Positions 9,201 to 17,337 of a stretch of DNA of 53,986 nucleotides are shown here, piece after piece; within the stretch, counting starts at the first letter, position 1; the number at the start of each line of letters is the position of its first letter. Origin of the DNA: a virus. Below the pieces are notes generated by a model. The model saw only the letters and a list, made by a program, of their open reading frames with translations, was not told the DNA's origin and searched no databases. A program made the translations under genes and the position numbers. Where the stretch lies: the IMG/VR virus record IMGVR_UViG_3300042311_001046, positions 1 through 53,986 of that record; one strand, given 5' to 3'.

Positions 9201-9399
9201 TCATCAAGTAAAATATACCAGACGTTAATGTTCCACCTGTATATAATGAATATAACTCGTCATATGTTACCTCAACTGTTGAGTTAGAAGTAATTGCTGA
9301 AATTGCTCCTTGATATGTTGTTCCTTCATCAACAAATGGAAATGTACTTGTTGAAGTTAGATTCCCTAAAGGTAATTCTGAAATTTTTACGTTAGCCAT
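6292..9399 (-). CDS. Tail/surface protein with Asn-rich 9-residue solenoid repeats
   Basis: The protein has 1035 residues. It opens with MANVKISELP, a start motif often seen in phage tail and fibre proteins. Residues 60-260 form a non-repetitive region containing KGRITERIDEFNNRTDYD. Two blocks follow, about 283-548 and 683-905, of a near-perfect 9-residue repeat with consensus NxIGxxFxN; hydrophobic positions alternate at 4 and 5 residue steps. An inserted domain of about 130 residues (549-680) separates the blocks. The C-terminus (906-1035) is a beta-rich tail. The repeat should fold as a parallel beta-solenoid with Asn ladders, as in tail spikes and pentapeptide proteins, but the 9-residue period is not a named family that I recognise. 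Its own TATTTAT box lies 14 nt before the start. Confidence 0.8.
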   Translation of the reverse strand: MANVKISELPLGNLTSTSTFPFVDEGTTYQGAISAITSNSTVEVTYDELYSLYTGGTLTSGIFYLMTDYQTCYDQPNYNSDSTPITTGNYKTGTTEPILLLATSTTGFSPTVYSTLYPQDKISYDISWNLTEVTSGPAKGRITERIDEFNNRTDYDHRTILFKRYRLYTNREGLRLNGTIELLNDGTVEGNNTSFTALTVGDVVYIPNADPSYYEIVTIDDNVTMTVSGDTIATAGAGSAFYLAVEEITNDDEYGGYFSYKRTNVKTDDFIEYTTFGDAISENYAKNNYVGNYANNYTNISDGTFILANNVFIQGEYESNKFGDYCYNNTWGTDNGNNTWGDYCYNNVSTNDIDDSIIGHYFHDNLINTNITDNHIGNDFNNNQLLAENDDDFEDNIIGNGFNNNIIYSRFYKNEILDGFNNNTIGDFGNLTENVFYRNYIRNNFNNNTIREDFQNNQIGTNFQDNTINGEFIGNTILNGFNNNQTGDYFALNNIGNGYNNNKVYDDFYNNSTGYYFYNNIVSYDFNENNVGIDFRDNRPYNYTLFGWNDLSTLSTRNYELFNDAVSGDLDNKVLGKELVMKIISTSQYFKIKFTQWTQSNNGGGFQYDRQEIDSNGNNIGSAVTFTKTNYGSEVDIIVEGVVEITRGDSDGIYNIATEGSWNSSVSPQDTEWNSIYTQTNNGNNFRNNVIGNNFEDNIIGDNFEDNQIGFDFQNNEIINDFNKNEIASGFNNNSISGETSTNRIGEQFENNTIYGDFYDNQIFNEFKGNITYDSFYQNRLDWGFGGNQISGYCSQNTFGPNIDSNDFLGDVYQNTFKGGVFSNTIGNNFANNNIGVGFSNNTIGENFGNGGGEPQGNTIGNYFVDNTIGEYFYNNTIADNFENNTIGDYFQWNIVNTVINNTDFTTNYGNITGVTYVANGTTGTDAVYTDLSGTTNGIGTGATFDVEVSGGAVIGVSGFSDGRLYQTGNTITILGTQISGATPADDVVITVTGISVNPSVYETYTCQIFERQGGNKRLSYYDSSDTLTIKNINE
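6685..8550 (-). repeat. Two blocks of 27-bp (9-residue) coding repeats
   Basis: The solenoid blocks lie at about nt 7755-8553 and 6685-7353 of the 1035-residue gene. The units are degenerate at DNA level but strongly conserved at protein level. A clear run at residues 688-730 goes from NVIGNNFED through NIIGDNFED and NQIGFDFQN to NEIINDFNK. The unique insert between the blocks spans about nt 7355-7755. Confidence 0.75.
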
Positions 9400-9413
9400 T
9401 TTTAATTTTATTT

Positions 9414-9420
9414 ATAAATA
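9414..9420 (-). promoter_or_regulatory. TATTTAT box upstream of solenoid gene
   Basis: The coding strand reads GATATTTATAAATAAAATT, with the box ending 14 nt before the ATG at 9399. The wider sequence TATTTATAAATA (9409-9420) is palindromic, so the T4-type late motif TATAAATA is also present on both strands here. Confidence 0.5.
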
Positions 9421-9459
9421 TCTTTTATTTTATTAGTTATGTTTTTTATTTGTCTTTAT

Positions 9460-12204
9460 TTAACATGCTCCTGAAAATGTTAATGGGAATTGACACGGGA
9501 AAGCAACACCACCGCCAGGTCCTGTAAATACGTATGTATAAGTTCCGTCTGAAGATACAATTCCAACAAAACTTGTTGCCCCAATATTATCTGTTATAAC
9601 ATCATTCACTTGTATTTGTAAAGTTTCTGAAGTCTGAGTTAATTGAAGTGTATTACTGTTTATACTAGTCGCACCATTCCATAATGTTGGAACAACTATT
9701 TGACGAACACAATTTGGGGTAAATGACGGAGTTGGGGTTATTGTTGTTGTTGGGGTTTGTGTTGGAGTTTCAGTTGGCGTTGGAGTTTGTGAAGATGTTA
9801 TTGATGGTGTTGGGGTTTGTGTTGGAGTTTCAGTTGGCGTTGGAGTTTGTGAAGATGTTATTGATGGTGTTGGCGTGGGAGTAGGTGTTGATGTATTTGT
9901 TGGAGTTGGGCTTACACAAGTATTAATTTCAGATATAATAAAATCCCCTTCTTCTGTTAGAATGAAATTACCAAGTTCATCAGTTAGATATTGAACACAA
10001 GGGTTAGTTGATGTTGGAGTTGGAGTAGGTGTAATACAAGGATTACGTTCTGAAATAATATAATCACCGCTTTCAGTTAAAATAAAATTACCTAATTCAT
10101 CTGTTAAGTATTCCACACAAAGGTTAGTTGGAGTTACTGTTTGAGTTGGGGTTAATGTTGGGGTAGATGTAAATGAAGGAGTTGGTGTTGGAGTAAGTGT
10201 TGAGGTTTGAGTAACTGATGGTGTTGGAGTTGGAGAAATGAACTCTGACTCGAAAGTAAAATCGATGTTATTACTTATAGAAGATGGGGACACAACCAAA
10301 TTTTCAAACGAACTTGACCCGTTCAAAATGTTAAAATCTTCACCCAATGTTACAAGTGTATTCCCACTTATACCGTTTGGAGGTATTGAAACTGAAGAGG
10401 TTACTAAAATGTTATTTCCTGTTGTAGTTCCAAGTATATGAGTAAACTCAACGGTTATTGTGTCATTAATTGGAAACTCCGTATTTAAAATATATTCTAA
10501 CTTTATCGAACCTGAGCCTATTATAACAAGTAAGTTTAAACCAATCTCAACACCATAAGCAATGTCGCAAGCAGGTTTTGGGTCAAATGTTAAACTCTCT
10601 CTAAGACCTTGTGTTCCCCCACCCCAAGATATGTTAAATGGAACCCCAAGTTGTTTTTCCTTCTCAGCATTTAACCCTCTTGGAATTATTTCCTCAAATC
10701 CATTAATTACATAGAATAATTTTCCATTAACGTAGATTTTAAGGGCTCCAAGTCTATCTGATTTTTCTATTAACCATCTTTCATTTAAATTAACAATCTC
10801 AACTTGGTCAGGTGCAGGACTACCTGTGTGAGTAACAGGAGGTTCAATTAAATTGACCGTATTATTAGATAAACTATCAACGTATTTAAAGTTGGTAATT
10901 AATCCAAGACCTCCTCTGTAATATAAATCACAAGTATCAAACCAAGTATTTCTTTCCCAAACTGCATCAATTAAAACCCAATGTTCTTCAGTCAAAAAAT
11001 CAGGACCATTTACATCACAGTAATCATATATGTTTGATTCTGAACAATATTCTGTAACAGTATAACCCGTTTGATATGTTATCCCAGTAGTTGGAGTTGT
11101 TCCTGTAACAACACAATCGCCAGTAAACTTTAAAACTTTAACACATACCTTTGGATTTGACGGGTCTCCGTCTAATCTTAAAGAAAGTGCGTTTGACATC
11201 GAATCATACAATGGGTCTTTGTCAGGGTTCATAACTGTATTGTTATTACAACCACAGTTACAATCAATATTGTGTTCTACCGTATATTCTATTGGGTTAT
11301 AAACTTCAATACATCTTGAGTTTGTTACACCCGTATTATCACAAGCACAAGTCTTTAGAATACCTTCTAATGCTTGTGTTACTCTTGTATATCCACTATC
11401 AGATGCTGGTGAGCCTGAGGCATGGTGATAAAATTTATTTTCACCTCTTGCTCCAAAATAAAAAAATGTATTTTTATTTTCAGGGTAAACTAAGTTTAAA
11501 GTTGTTTCACCCGATTCAGGACCGAATTCATCAGACAATCTTGGTCTAATAATCATTTCAACAGACCAACCTTTATTTACTCTATTTGGAAAAGTTTCAT
11601 AATCATATCCAAATAATTTGAAAAACCCTTGATAAAAACCACCGTAAAGTTGGTTATATGTTCCAATTTGACTGTTTGTTTTGGAAACTATTTCATAAAC
11701 TGTCCTATCTGTATTTCCTGAAAATCTTTCATTAGGAGGGTCAGTATAACCCGTAACCTGAAACATTTTAAATCTTCTGTCAAAAGAATATCTATTAAAC
11801 TTGTCAACATCATCTAATAATCCCATAGTGAAAGAAATACTTTCACCTGACATTATATCCACAAGTCCATTATCAATAGCGGTTAATCCAATATCACATA
11901 AAGTGGATGCGGTAAACATATCCAAATTTTCATCATTTGGATTATAATAATTTAAAGAAACAAGGGTATTTGCCGAGTTATATATTCCATAGTTTAAAAC
12001 AAATAATTGTGATGACCCTGAATTATTTAAGTCAAAATAAATTGGTAATCTATTACCGTCATTTTGAGCAATTAAATTAGGTGAAAAAACAACTTCTTCG
12101 TTATAGTCCCTTTCATCTGATGCAAGATTTACATCAAGATTTTGACCCGCAGGTCTTAGAAACCATTTTTTATAATTATATTCTCTAATATTCTGTTGCG
12201 ACAT
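9460..12204 (-). CDS. Virion surface protein with Thr-Pro-rich modular C-terminus
   Basis: The protein has 914 residues. Residues 1-640 form a large folded region that includes [13 protein letters not shown] and [12 protein letters not shown], lines typical of lectin-like (LamG/concanavalin) beta-sandwiches in phage structural proteins. Residues 320-345 hold a Cys cluster with CNCGCNN. From about residue 655 the chain becomes Thr-Pro-rich linkers holding two copies of a ~30-residue module containing [13 protein letters not shown] and flanked by Cys. The last ~80 residues form a small domain ending in Cys. Together with the giant and LRR adhesins it makes a family of Thr-Pro-linked surface proteins. 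A receptor-binding role is inferred. The gene begins the leftward surface cluster, divergent from the 12251 gene. Confidence 0.75.
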   Translation of the reverse strand: MSQQNIREYNYKKWFLRPAGQNLDVNLASDERDYNEEVVFSPNLIAQNDGNRLPIYFDLNNSGSSQLFVLNYGIYNSANTLVSLNYYNPNDENLDMFTASTLCDIGLTAIDNGLVDIMSGESISFTMGLLDDVDKFNRYSFDRRFKMFQVTGYTDPPNERFSGNTDRTVYEIVSKTNSQIGTYNQLYGGFYQGFFKLFGYDYETFPNRVNKGWSVEMIIRPRLSDEFGPESGETTLNLVYPENKNTFFYFGARGENKFYHHASGSPASDSGYTRVTQALEGILKTCACDNTGVTNSRCIEVYNPIEYTVEHNIDCNCGCNNNTVMNPDKDPLYDSMSNALSLRLDGDPSNPKVCVKVLKFTGDCVVTGTTPTTGITYQTGYTVTEYCSESNIYDYCDVNGPDFLTEEHWVLIDAVWERNTWFDTCDLYYRGGLGLITNFKYVDSLSNNTVNLIEPPVTHTGSPAPDQVEIVNLNERWLIEKSDRLGALKIYVNGKLFYVINGFEEIIPRGLNAEKEKQLGVPFNISWGGGTQGLRESLTFDPKPACDIAYGVEIGLNLLVIIGSGSIKLEYILNTEFPINDTITVEFTHILGTTTGNNILVTSSVSIPPNGISGNTLVTLGEDFNILNGSSSFENLVVSPSSISNNIDFTFESEFISPTPTPSVTQTSTLTPTPTPSFTSTPTLTPTQTVTPTNLCVEYLTDELGNFILTESGDYIISERNPCITPTPTPTSTNPCVQYLTDELGNFILTEEGDFIISEINTCVSPTPTNTSTPTPTPTPSITSSQTPTPTETPTQTPTPSITSSQTPTPTETPTQTPTTTITPTPSFTPNCVRQIVVPTLWNGATSINSNTLQLTQTSETLQIQVNDVITDNIGATSFVGIVSSDGTYTYVFTGPGGGVAFPCQFPLTFSGAC
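9751..9870. repeat. Perfect 60-bp tandem duplication in Thr-Pro linker
   Basis: Positions 9751-9810 and 9811-9870 are identical, encoding two copies of a 20-residue Thr-Pro/Ser unit ([18 protein letters not shown] in part). Perfect identity points to recent duplication or ongoing expansion and contraction of the linker. Confidence 0.95.
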
Positions 12205-12210
12205 CTTACA

Positions 12211-12217
12211 ATAAATA
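12211..12217 (-). promoter_or_regulatory. TATTTAT box upstream of 914-residue protein gene
   Basis: The coding strand reads TTGTATTTATTGTAAG, with the box ending 6 nt before the ATG at 12204. This is closer than the usual 12-16 nt. A second candidate on this strand is the exact T4-type TATAAATA at 12230-12237. Confidence 0.35.
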
Positions 12218-12229
12218 CAAGTTTCCGTG

Positions 12230-12236
12230 TATTTAT
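12230..12236 (+). promoter_or_regulatory. TATTTAT box for rightward unit starting at 12251
   Basis: The sequence GTATTTATAGATAAAAAAC ends its box 14 nt before the ATG at 12251, the modal spacing of the set. It lies in the 46-nt divergent gap with the 914-residue gene, so this short stretch probably carries both start signals. Confidence 0.5.
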
Positions 12237-12250
12237 AGATAAAAAACTAT

Positions 12251-13129
12251 ATGCTTTATAGGAAAGAATATTATAAACATCCGTATTACTTTTTCTTGAA
12301 AGAGGGAAAGGAAACTATTACTTTATATTTTAGTGTTCAGAACACTTTATCTGAAGCAAGAAAAAAGGATGAGAAAATTTCTTTCAACAAAAAAGACAAA
12401 AAATATGTTGAAAAGGAGCTGACCAAAATATTCCAAGAGAAAAAAGCCAAATCAACAGAAGATGTTAAGAAAAAACTAGAAAAGGTTAAATCTGAAATAG
12501 AAGAATTAGTAGATTATGACGGAACTTTTTTAAGTTCAAAAGTACCAATTCTTAACCCAAAATTAGCTCCAAAAGGAACTATAGACCAAGAAGTGGTACA
12601 GAATAGACAAACAAATAATCCTGTAACAAGAGGTTATAGAGTTTATTGGGGTGAAAGTGAAGATGAAGAGGGCGATGTGGTATCTGAAATTGATTTAAGT
12701 GACACATTTGGTGGTCCTGAAACTCAGGATTTGAACGGCCCTGAAACATTTAATAAATTTTTTAAAGAGTTTGAATTACCCGCAGAAGAAGCCGCTGAAA
12801 GAACAAGACAACAAGGTAAAGAACCCGACCAAAGAGAACATAAGAAAAAACTTAAAAGAGTTCCAAAAAAAATTAGAAAGAAAAAAAATTATATAGATAC
12901 ATTAACGCTTGTTGAGAGAAGAAAAATAGAAGAGGAGAGAAAAGAAAAAATGCGTAAAATGGTTGAGGATATGGTTTTGGGTAAAAAATCAAATGATAAA
13001 GAAGTTAATAAAAAAAATTCCGCAATGAGTAAACTATTGACAAAAAATTTGGAGTCGATAAAAAAAATTGCAGAGAAGGAAGGAATATCAGTTTCTGAAT
13101 TAATCAAAATACTTAAAAAAGGTGAATAA
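12251..13129 (+). CDS. Hypothetical charged protein
   Basis: This 292-residue protein is not recognised. It is very rich in Lys and Glu. Residues 35-85 look helical and possibly coiled-coil (KKVEKELTKIF, VKKKLEKVKSEIEELV). An acidic middle (EDEEGDVVSEIDLSD) follows, then a basic stretch (KKKLKRVPKKIRKKKN, about residues 198-213) and a helical C-terminus ending in VSELIKILKKGE. The mix of acidic and basic blocks suggests a nucleic-acid or head-associated protein, but nothing specific can be assigned. It leads a five-gene rightward unit that ends at the terminator at 14833. The next gene starts 8 nt before its stop. Confidence 0.65.
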   Translation: MLYRKEYYKHPYYFFLKEGKETITLYFSVQNTLSEARKKDEKISFNKKDKKYVEKELTKIFQEKKAKSTEDVKKKLEKVKSEIEELVDYDGTFLSSKVPILNPKLAPKGTIDQEVVQNRQTNNPVTRGYRVYWGESEDEEGDVVSEIDLSDTFGGPETQDLNGPETFNKFFKEFELPAEEAAERTRQQGKEPDQREHKKKLKRVPKKIRKKKNYIDTLTLVERRKIEEERKEKMRKMVEDMVLGKKSNDKEVNKKNSAMSKLLTKNLESIKKIAEKEGISVSELIKILKKGE

Positions 13130-13571
13130 AGATTTATACGGAAAAGAATACGAGGTACCTTCTGACGTTCTTGAAAATTTAAACAGTTTCAGGGGTGAAA
13201 AAACTATTGAAAATATAATTAATAATAAAAAAATATCTTACTCACTACTCAAAAGATTAAAAAACAGAATGGAAAATGGTGAAATAGATAATTTAGGTGG
13301 AGAAAATTTTAAAAATTGGGTTGAACAAAAATTAGGTGAGGATAGAAGAGCAATACACACATCAAAAGATGTAAAAAGAAAAAGTGGCGTTGCAAATGCT
13401 TTTATAAGACCTCACTCTAAAAAAGATTTAATTAGACCCAATCAAAGACATAGAAAAGCATCCGAAAGACACGATACTTGGAGTGACAACAGTAGTAATT
13501 TTAACTTAAAACTCGAGTCTCGTATTATTGAGGAACTTCAAATAATAAACGAAATAATAAAAAAAATGTAA
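13122..13571 (+). CDS. Hypothetical basic protein (GTG start)
   Basis: This 149-residue protein is not recognised. The best start is the GTG at 13122, giving NKDLYGKEYEVPS after the initiator. It overlaps the previous stop by 8 nt, consistent with coupling. Most of the sequence is Lys/Arg/Asn-rich and probably helical. The middle contains the strongly basic IRPHSKKDLIRPNQRHRK, and the C-terminus is a short amphipathic helix (IIEELQIINEIIKKM). Similar small basic proteins occur in T4-like structural neighbourhoods. No function can be assigned. Confidence 0.6.
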   Translation: MNKDLYGKEYEVPSDVLENLNSFRGEKTIENIINNKKISYSLLKRLKNRMENGEIDNLGGENFKNWVEQKLGEDRRAIHTSKDVKRKSGVANAFIRPHSKKDLIRPNQRHRKASERHDTWSDNSSNFNLKLESRIIEELQIINEIIKKM

Positions 13572-13572
13572 A

Positions 13573-13860
13573 ATGGCAACTTTCGAACCGTTAGATTTCA
13601 ATCAACCTGATAATAAATTAACTCAGGTCGCTCAACAAATTAGAACATCACAACTAGTTAAAAATGACTACAGCAATGAAAATCAATTCAGCTCAACAAG
13701 TCCTGATGCGATTTCAGATGGAGACATTAGAGGTAAAGGTACTGGAACTTTTTTGGACACATCTCAAGGTGGTAATTCTATTGACGTTATGGAAAGAATT
13801 AACAACATCAAGATTAACCAATTTAGTTTCGACAAACCTTACCAAGTTCCTGGAACGTAA
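13573..13860 (+). CDS. Hypothetical 95-residue protein
   Basis: The protein is not recognised. It is polar, Gln/Asn/Ser/Asp-rich and appears largely unstructured, with a Gly-rich middle (GDIRGKGTGTFLDTSQGGN). It starts 1 nt after the preceding stop and its TAA stop overlaps the ATG of the next gene (TAATG), so it lies within a tightly packed operon. A small virion or assembly protein is possible. Confidence 0.6.
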   Translation: MATFEPLDFNQPDNKLTQVAQQIRTSQLVKNDYSNENQFSSTSPDAISDGDIRGKGTGTFLDTSQGGNSIDVMERINNIKINQFSFDKPYQVPGT

Positions 13861-14252
13861 TGAGACTTTACAATACGATAAAGCAAATTATCTTAGAAAA
13901 GTCCTTTGACCAAATTGCGAACTCTGTTAGAAACAAAAATCTAGTAACAATTTACTACGATGGAGAAGACAACGGAGGTAAAGGTTTAAGGGTTATAGAA
14001 CCATTTTGCTTTGGAGTATCAAAGGCCGGAAACGCAGTTATAAGAGCATGGGAACGAGAGGGGGCTTCCTTTACTGCACAAAAAGGGGAGCAACCTCTAC
14101 CTGGTTGGCGTCTTTTTAGGGTGGATAGAATTGGTAGTTATAATGTAGACCCAAGGGACTCATTTAATGAACCAAGACCACTTTACAACCCTAACGACAA
14201 AGGAATGAGTAGTATTAAACTTTGTGCAAAATTTGAATTAGAGGGAACATGA
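13860..14252 (+). CDS. WYL-domain-like protein
   Basis: The 130-residue protein reads like a stand-alone WYL-type domain. Strands around VTIYYDGED and GLRVIEPFCFGVSKAGNAV are followed by IRAWEREGAS and then GWRLFRVDRIGSYNV, the family ending in which an Arg-rich strand leads to DRI. WYL domains usually sense nucleotides or other ligands in transcription regulators and defence proteins. Here there is no DNA-binding domain attached. The stop overlaps the next start (ATGA), and it lies in the small rightward operon 12251-14827. A role as a regulator or virion accessory is open; the domain call is moderately supported by motif resemblance only. Confidence 0.6.
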   Translation: MRLYNTIKQIILEKSFDQIANSVRNKNLVTIYYDGEDNGGKGLRVIEPFCFGVSKAGNAVIRAWEREGASFTAQKGEQPLPGWRLFRVDRIGSYNVDPRDSFNEPRPLYNPNDKGMSSIKLCAKFELEGT

Positions 14253-14827
14253 CAGACGATTTTATAAAAAAACTTATGGTGTCTAAGCAGATTATGGATA
14301 GACACAACGATATTCCAAGAGGAAATGCCCAAGGTGGTATTACTGAAAGTATTACATCTCCGTCACAAATAGATGTATACGAGCCCAAACCCGTGGCAGC
14401 AAATTATAATATTCCACAAGAGTATCTTAGTCAACAACCATCAAAACCAATTACCCCTCCTGTTGTAACTGAAGATAAAATAAAAAATTCCAAACTTCCT
14501 GATGCAATAAAGGAGTTAATGATGAAACATCCCATTAAACAACCCGAATCATATTCTCCAAGTTTATCCGAAGATATTATAGAAAGGGCATCAAGATTAA
14601 TGGGTGAAAATAAGAGTATTACTCAAACATCAAACAAAGTTAATCCTAAACCAAGCCAATCCTCTAATGGAGATTTAAAAAAAATAGTGAAAGAAACTTT
14701 GGAAGAACTCCTTATTGAGCACGGGATTATTTCTGAATCCCAAACAAAGACAGATGAGATTTTTCAGTTTAAGGTTGGCAAACATCTTTTTGAAGGTAAA
14801 GTTACCAAAATAAAAAAATTAAGATAG
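14249..14827 (+). CDS. Hypothetical protein, last gene of small operon
   Basis: This 192-residue protein is not recognised. Residues 1-110 are Pro/Gln/Ser-rich and probably disordered (SQQPSKPITPPVVTED). A helical segment (about 135-160, KKIVKETLEELLIEHG) comes next, and a small beta unit ends the chain (FQFKVGKHLFEGKVTKIKK). The pattern of long linker plus helix plus C-terminal hairpin resembles small virion or assembly proteins in other T4-like phages. A rho-independent terminator starts 6 nt downstream. Confidence 0.6.
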   Translation: MTDDFIKKLMVSKQIMDRHNDIPRGNAQGGITESITSPSQIDVYEPKPVAANYNIPQEYLSQQPSKPITPPVVTEDKIKNSKLPDAIKELMMKHPIKQPESYSPSLSEDIIERASRLMGENKSITQTSNKVNPKPSQSSNGDLKKIVKETLEELLIEHGIISESQTKTDEIFQFKVGKHLFEGKVTKIKKLR

Positions 14828-14832
14828 ACACT

Positions 14833-14857
14833 AACCCTCCAATCGGAGGGTTTTTAT
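14833..14857 (+). terminator. Rho-independent terminator
   Basis: The 8-bp stem AACCCTCC/GGAGGGTT with an AATC loop continues into TTTTTATTTC. It closes the unit 12251-14827 and separates it from the glycan island. Confidence 0.9.
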
Positions 14858-14891
14858 TTCTATATCCCTTGAAAGAGGTGAAAATTTGACT

Positions 14892-14934
14892 TATATTTAG
14901 TGGACTTGGAGCTATAAACTTAAAATTTCCAAGT
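14892..14934 (+). promoter_or_regulatory. Possible promoter and leader hairpin before glycosyltransferase
   Basis: TATATTTAG (14892-14900) resembles the TAnnTTTG/TATTTAT type of promoter element. It is followed by the inverted repeat ACTTGGA (14904-14910) / TCCAAGT (14928-14934), ending 9 nt before the ATG at 14944. The hairpin could sit in the mRNA leader and affect translation. Both calls are tentative. Confidence 0.35.
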
Positions 14935-14943
14935 TATTTTTAT

Positions 14944-16158
14944 ATGTCAAAAATTAAAGTATTAGTTGTTCCTTCTGACAGGACAGGTGTAGGTAAATTT
15001 CGTTCTATAGACCCTCATATTTTTTTACAAAAGCTATATCCTGATGATTTTCATGTTGATATTATCTTTGACTTAGATTTTAATGATATAAGTTTTTGGA
15101 AAGATTATCAGATTGTTCATTTTCATAGAAGTATCGGTCCTGATATGGATGGCTCAATTCGATTTATACCGTTTCTAAACTCTTTGGGTATTATAACCAT
15201 ATGTGATATAGATGACTATTGGTTACCTACAAAAGAGCATCCACTTCATCAACTTATTGTACAAAATAAAATAAATGAAAAGATTGTTGCTAATATCAAA
15301 GCTGCTAGTTATGTTACGACAACTACTGAACTTTATGCCGATGAAATAAGTAAAATTAATAGAAACGTAATTGTTCTACCAAATGCGATTGACCCTAATG
15401 AAGCTCAGTTTAAAGAAAAAACTGAAGAAAGTGACAGACTAAGAGTTGGGTGGCTCGGAGGCTCATCTCACTTGCACGACCTTATGTTACTTGACGGGAT
15501 GGTTGCAAAACTAACGGATATTAAAGATAAACTTCAATTTGTGGTTTGTGGGTTTGATACGAGAGGCACAATGACTGAAATTAATCAACAGACAGGAGAA
15601 CAAAAACAGAGGCCAATTAAACCACATGAAACTGTTTGGTATGAATATGAAAAAATATTCACTGACAATTACAAAATTGTAACTCCTGAATATAAAGATT
15701 ATCTAGAAAAATTTATACAGGACCCATTTGAAAATGAAATAAGTGAAAACTACCTTCGAGTTTGGACAAAACCTGTAACATCTTACGCTAAAAACTACTC
15801 AAAATTTGATGTATCTTTGGCACCAATTAAACAACACATTTTTAATAAGGTTAAATCTCAATTGAAGGTAATTGAGGCTGGATTCTATAAGAAAGCGCTT
15901 ATCGCATCAAACTATGGTCCTTACACAATTGACCTTAAGCATTGTTTAAAAAATGGAGAATTTGTAGATGGAAACGCTTTATTGGTTGATGAAGTTAGAA
16001 ACCATTCAGATTGGTCAAAATATATTAAAAAGTTACAGCAGAACCCAAATATGGTTAAAGACATGGGAGAAAGATTATACGAACACGTATCACAAAGATA
16101 TGACCTAGCAATTGTAACAAAAACACGAAGTGAATTTTATAAATCATTAATAAAATAA
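14944..16158 (+). CDS. Glycosyltransferase, GT-B fold
   Basis: This 404-residue protein has a Rossmann start (KIKVLVVPSDRTGVGKFRS) and an early HFHRS segment. DIDDYW (about residues 92-97) and the LPNAID turn between the two halves follow, then VGWLGGSSHLHD (nucleotide-sugar binding region) and a C-terminal KVIEAGFYKKALIASNYGP segment typical of GT-B glycosyltransferases. It should transfer a sugar from an activated donor; donor and acceptor are unknown. It opens the glycan island after the terminator and is followed 4 nt later by a sugar nucleotidylyltransferase gene. Confidence 0.8.
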   Translation: MSKIKVLVVPSDRTGVGKFRSIDPHIFLQKLYPDDFHVDIIFDLDFNDISFWKDYQIVHFHRSIGPDMDGSIRFIPFLNSLGIITICDIDDYWLPTKEHPLHQLIVQNKINEKIVANIKAASYVTTTTELYADEISKINRNVIVLPNAIDPNEAQFKEKTEESDRLRVGWLGGSSHLHDLMLLDGMVAKLTDIKDKLQFVVCGFDTRGTMTEINQQTGEQKQRPIKPHETVWYEYEKIFTDNYKIVTPEYKDYLEKFIQDPFENEISENYLRVWTKPVTSYAKNYSKFDVSLAPIKQHIFNKVKSQLKVIEAGFYKKALIASNYGPYTIDLKHCLKNGEFVDGNALLVDEVRNHSDWSKYIKKLQQNPNMVKDMGERLYEHVSQRYDLAIVTKTRSEFYKSLIK

Positions 16159-16162
16159 TTTA

Positions 16163-16615
16163 ATGAAGTTAGATAGCAAAAAAGTAATAGGATTTACTGC
16201 GGGTAATTTTGACCTACTACATCCTGGTTATATATACACGTTTGAAGAAGCCAAAAGACATTGTGATTACTTTATGGTTTTTTTACAGAGAGACCCCTCC
16301 GAGTCTAGATACACTAAATATAAACCTGTAATCCCACTTTATGAAAGATATAAAACTTTAATGTCGGTTAAGTATGTCGATGAGGTTGTAACATATCAAA
16401 CAGAAGAAGACTTAGTTAAATTAATAGAGTTTTATAAACCAGACATAAGAATTTTAGGTGATGATTATATTGGAAAAAGATTTACTGGAGACCATTTACC
16501 AATAAAAGTTATTTACACAACTAGGTCACACGATTGGTCTACCACCAAAATAAAAGATTTAATTACTATACAGACAATTAGACAAAATCCAGAAATAATT
16601 GAAAGGTCAAAATGA
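16163..16615 (+). CDS. Cytidylyltransferase-like protein (TagD/RfaE family)
   Basis: This 150-residue protein belongs to the nucleotidyltransferase superfamily that makes CDP- or ADP-activated polyol and sugar precursors. It has GNFDLLHPGY (residues 14-23) for the nucleotide-binding HxGH site, ERYKTLMSVKYVDEV, and the C-terminal WSTTKIKDLI motif (ISTTxI-like). The length suits the family, which runs about 130-160 residues. The second His of HxGH is Tyr here, which may change activity or specificity. It probably makes an activated donor for one of the neighbouring glycosyltransferases. Its stop overlaps the ATG of the exonuclease gene. Confidence 0.8.
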   Translation: MKLDSKKVIGFTAGNFDLLHPGYIYTFEEAKRHCDYFMVFLQRDPSESRYTKYKPVIPLYERYKTLMSVKYVDEVVTYQTEEDLVKLIEFYKPDIRILGDDYIGKRFTGDHLPIKVIYTTRSHDWSTTKIKDLITIQTIRQNPEIIERSK

Positions 16616-17337
16616 TAAACTTACCATTAAATAAAATACTTTTTATTGACATTGAAACTGTTGGTATTTCATCAACGTTTGAAAATTTTAAGTCGGACTA
16701 TCCTGAACTTTATCATCAATACATAAAGTATTATGATTGGTTTTTGAAAAGATTTCCTGAGGATGATACAACAGTTAGTAATAGTGAACTTGCCGATAAG
16801 AAACAAGAAAGAATTTTTGAAAGTAGGTCGGCTTTAGTTCCTGAATTTGCCAAAATTATTTGTGTATCGGCAGGAGTTGTTGATAAAGAAGGGGAACTCA
16901 AGAAAATGTCTTACTTTAATTCTGATGAAAAAGTATTACTTGAAGAAGTAAATAAACTACTTGGCAGAGTTAATGGACCAGGATTTTCAATTTGTGGACA
17001 CAATGTTAAAAACTTTGATATCCCGATGCTTGCAAAAAGAATGATTATTAATGGGATTAAACCATCATCAATCCTGCCAAGTTATGATACCAAGCCTTGG
17101 GAAATTAGAGCAATTGACACAAAAGAAATTTGGCAATATGGGCAGTTTGGAGCACTGTCAAGTTTAGAACTTATGTGCATTTCAATGGGAATTCCAACAC
17201 CAAAAAGTGATGAAATATCGGGAGATAAAATACACCATTTATTTTGGAATGAAAACAAGTATGATTTAATAAAAGAATATTGTGAAAAAGATGTGGATAC
17301 AGTATTTGAGTTAGTTAAAAAAATTAAAAATTTATGA
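16612..17337 (+). CDS. DEDD-type 3'-5' exonuclease (PolB-exo-like)
   Basis: The 241-residue protein carries the three exonuclease motifs of the DnaQ/RNase H-like DEDDy group: Exo I FIDIETV (D13, E15), Exo II GHNVKNFDIP (D136) and Exo III YCEKD (Y223, D227). This closely follows the predicted PolB-like 3'-5' exonuclease family common in phages and Bacteroidota. No polymerase domain is attached. It would act on DNA ends in the cytoplasm during replication, repair or host DNA breakdown. It overlaps both neighbours by 4 nt, so it is co-translated with a nucleotidylyltransferase and dUTPase although its function is nucleic-acid metabolism. Confidence 0.85.
   Translation: MINLPLNKILFIDIETVGISSTFENFKSDYPELYHQYIKYYDWFLKRFPEDDTTVSNSELADKKQERIFESRSALVPEFAKIICVSAGVVDKEGELKKMSYFNSDEKVLLEEVNKLLGRVNGPGFSICGHNVKNFDIPMLAKRMIINGIKPSSILPSYDTKPWEIRAIDTKEIWQYGQFGALSSLELMCISMGIPTPKSDEISGDKIHHLFWNENKYDLIKEYCEKDVDTVFELVKKIKNL

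Noticed and set aside
12230-12237. T4-type TATAAATA as the general late promoter
   Set aside because: Exact TATAAATA in the coding orientation occurs at few starts (near 9399, 12204, 44732); the opposite orientation TATTTAT is far more frequent and better spaced.
14828-14943. tRNA gene in intergenic gaps
   Set aside because: The gaps at 14828-14943, 21845-21918, 43208-43320 and 44733-44796 were read for cloverleaf arms and a GTTCRA-type T-loop; none was found.
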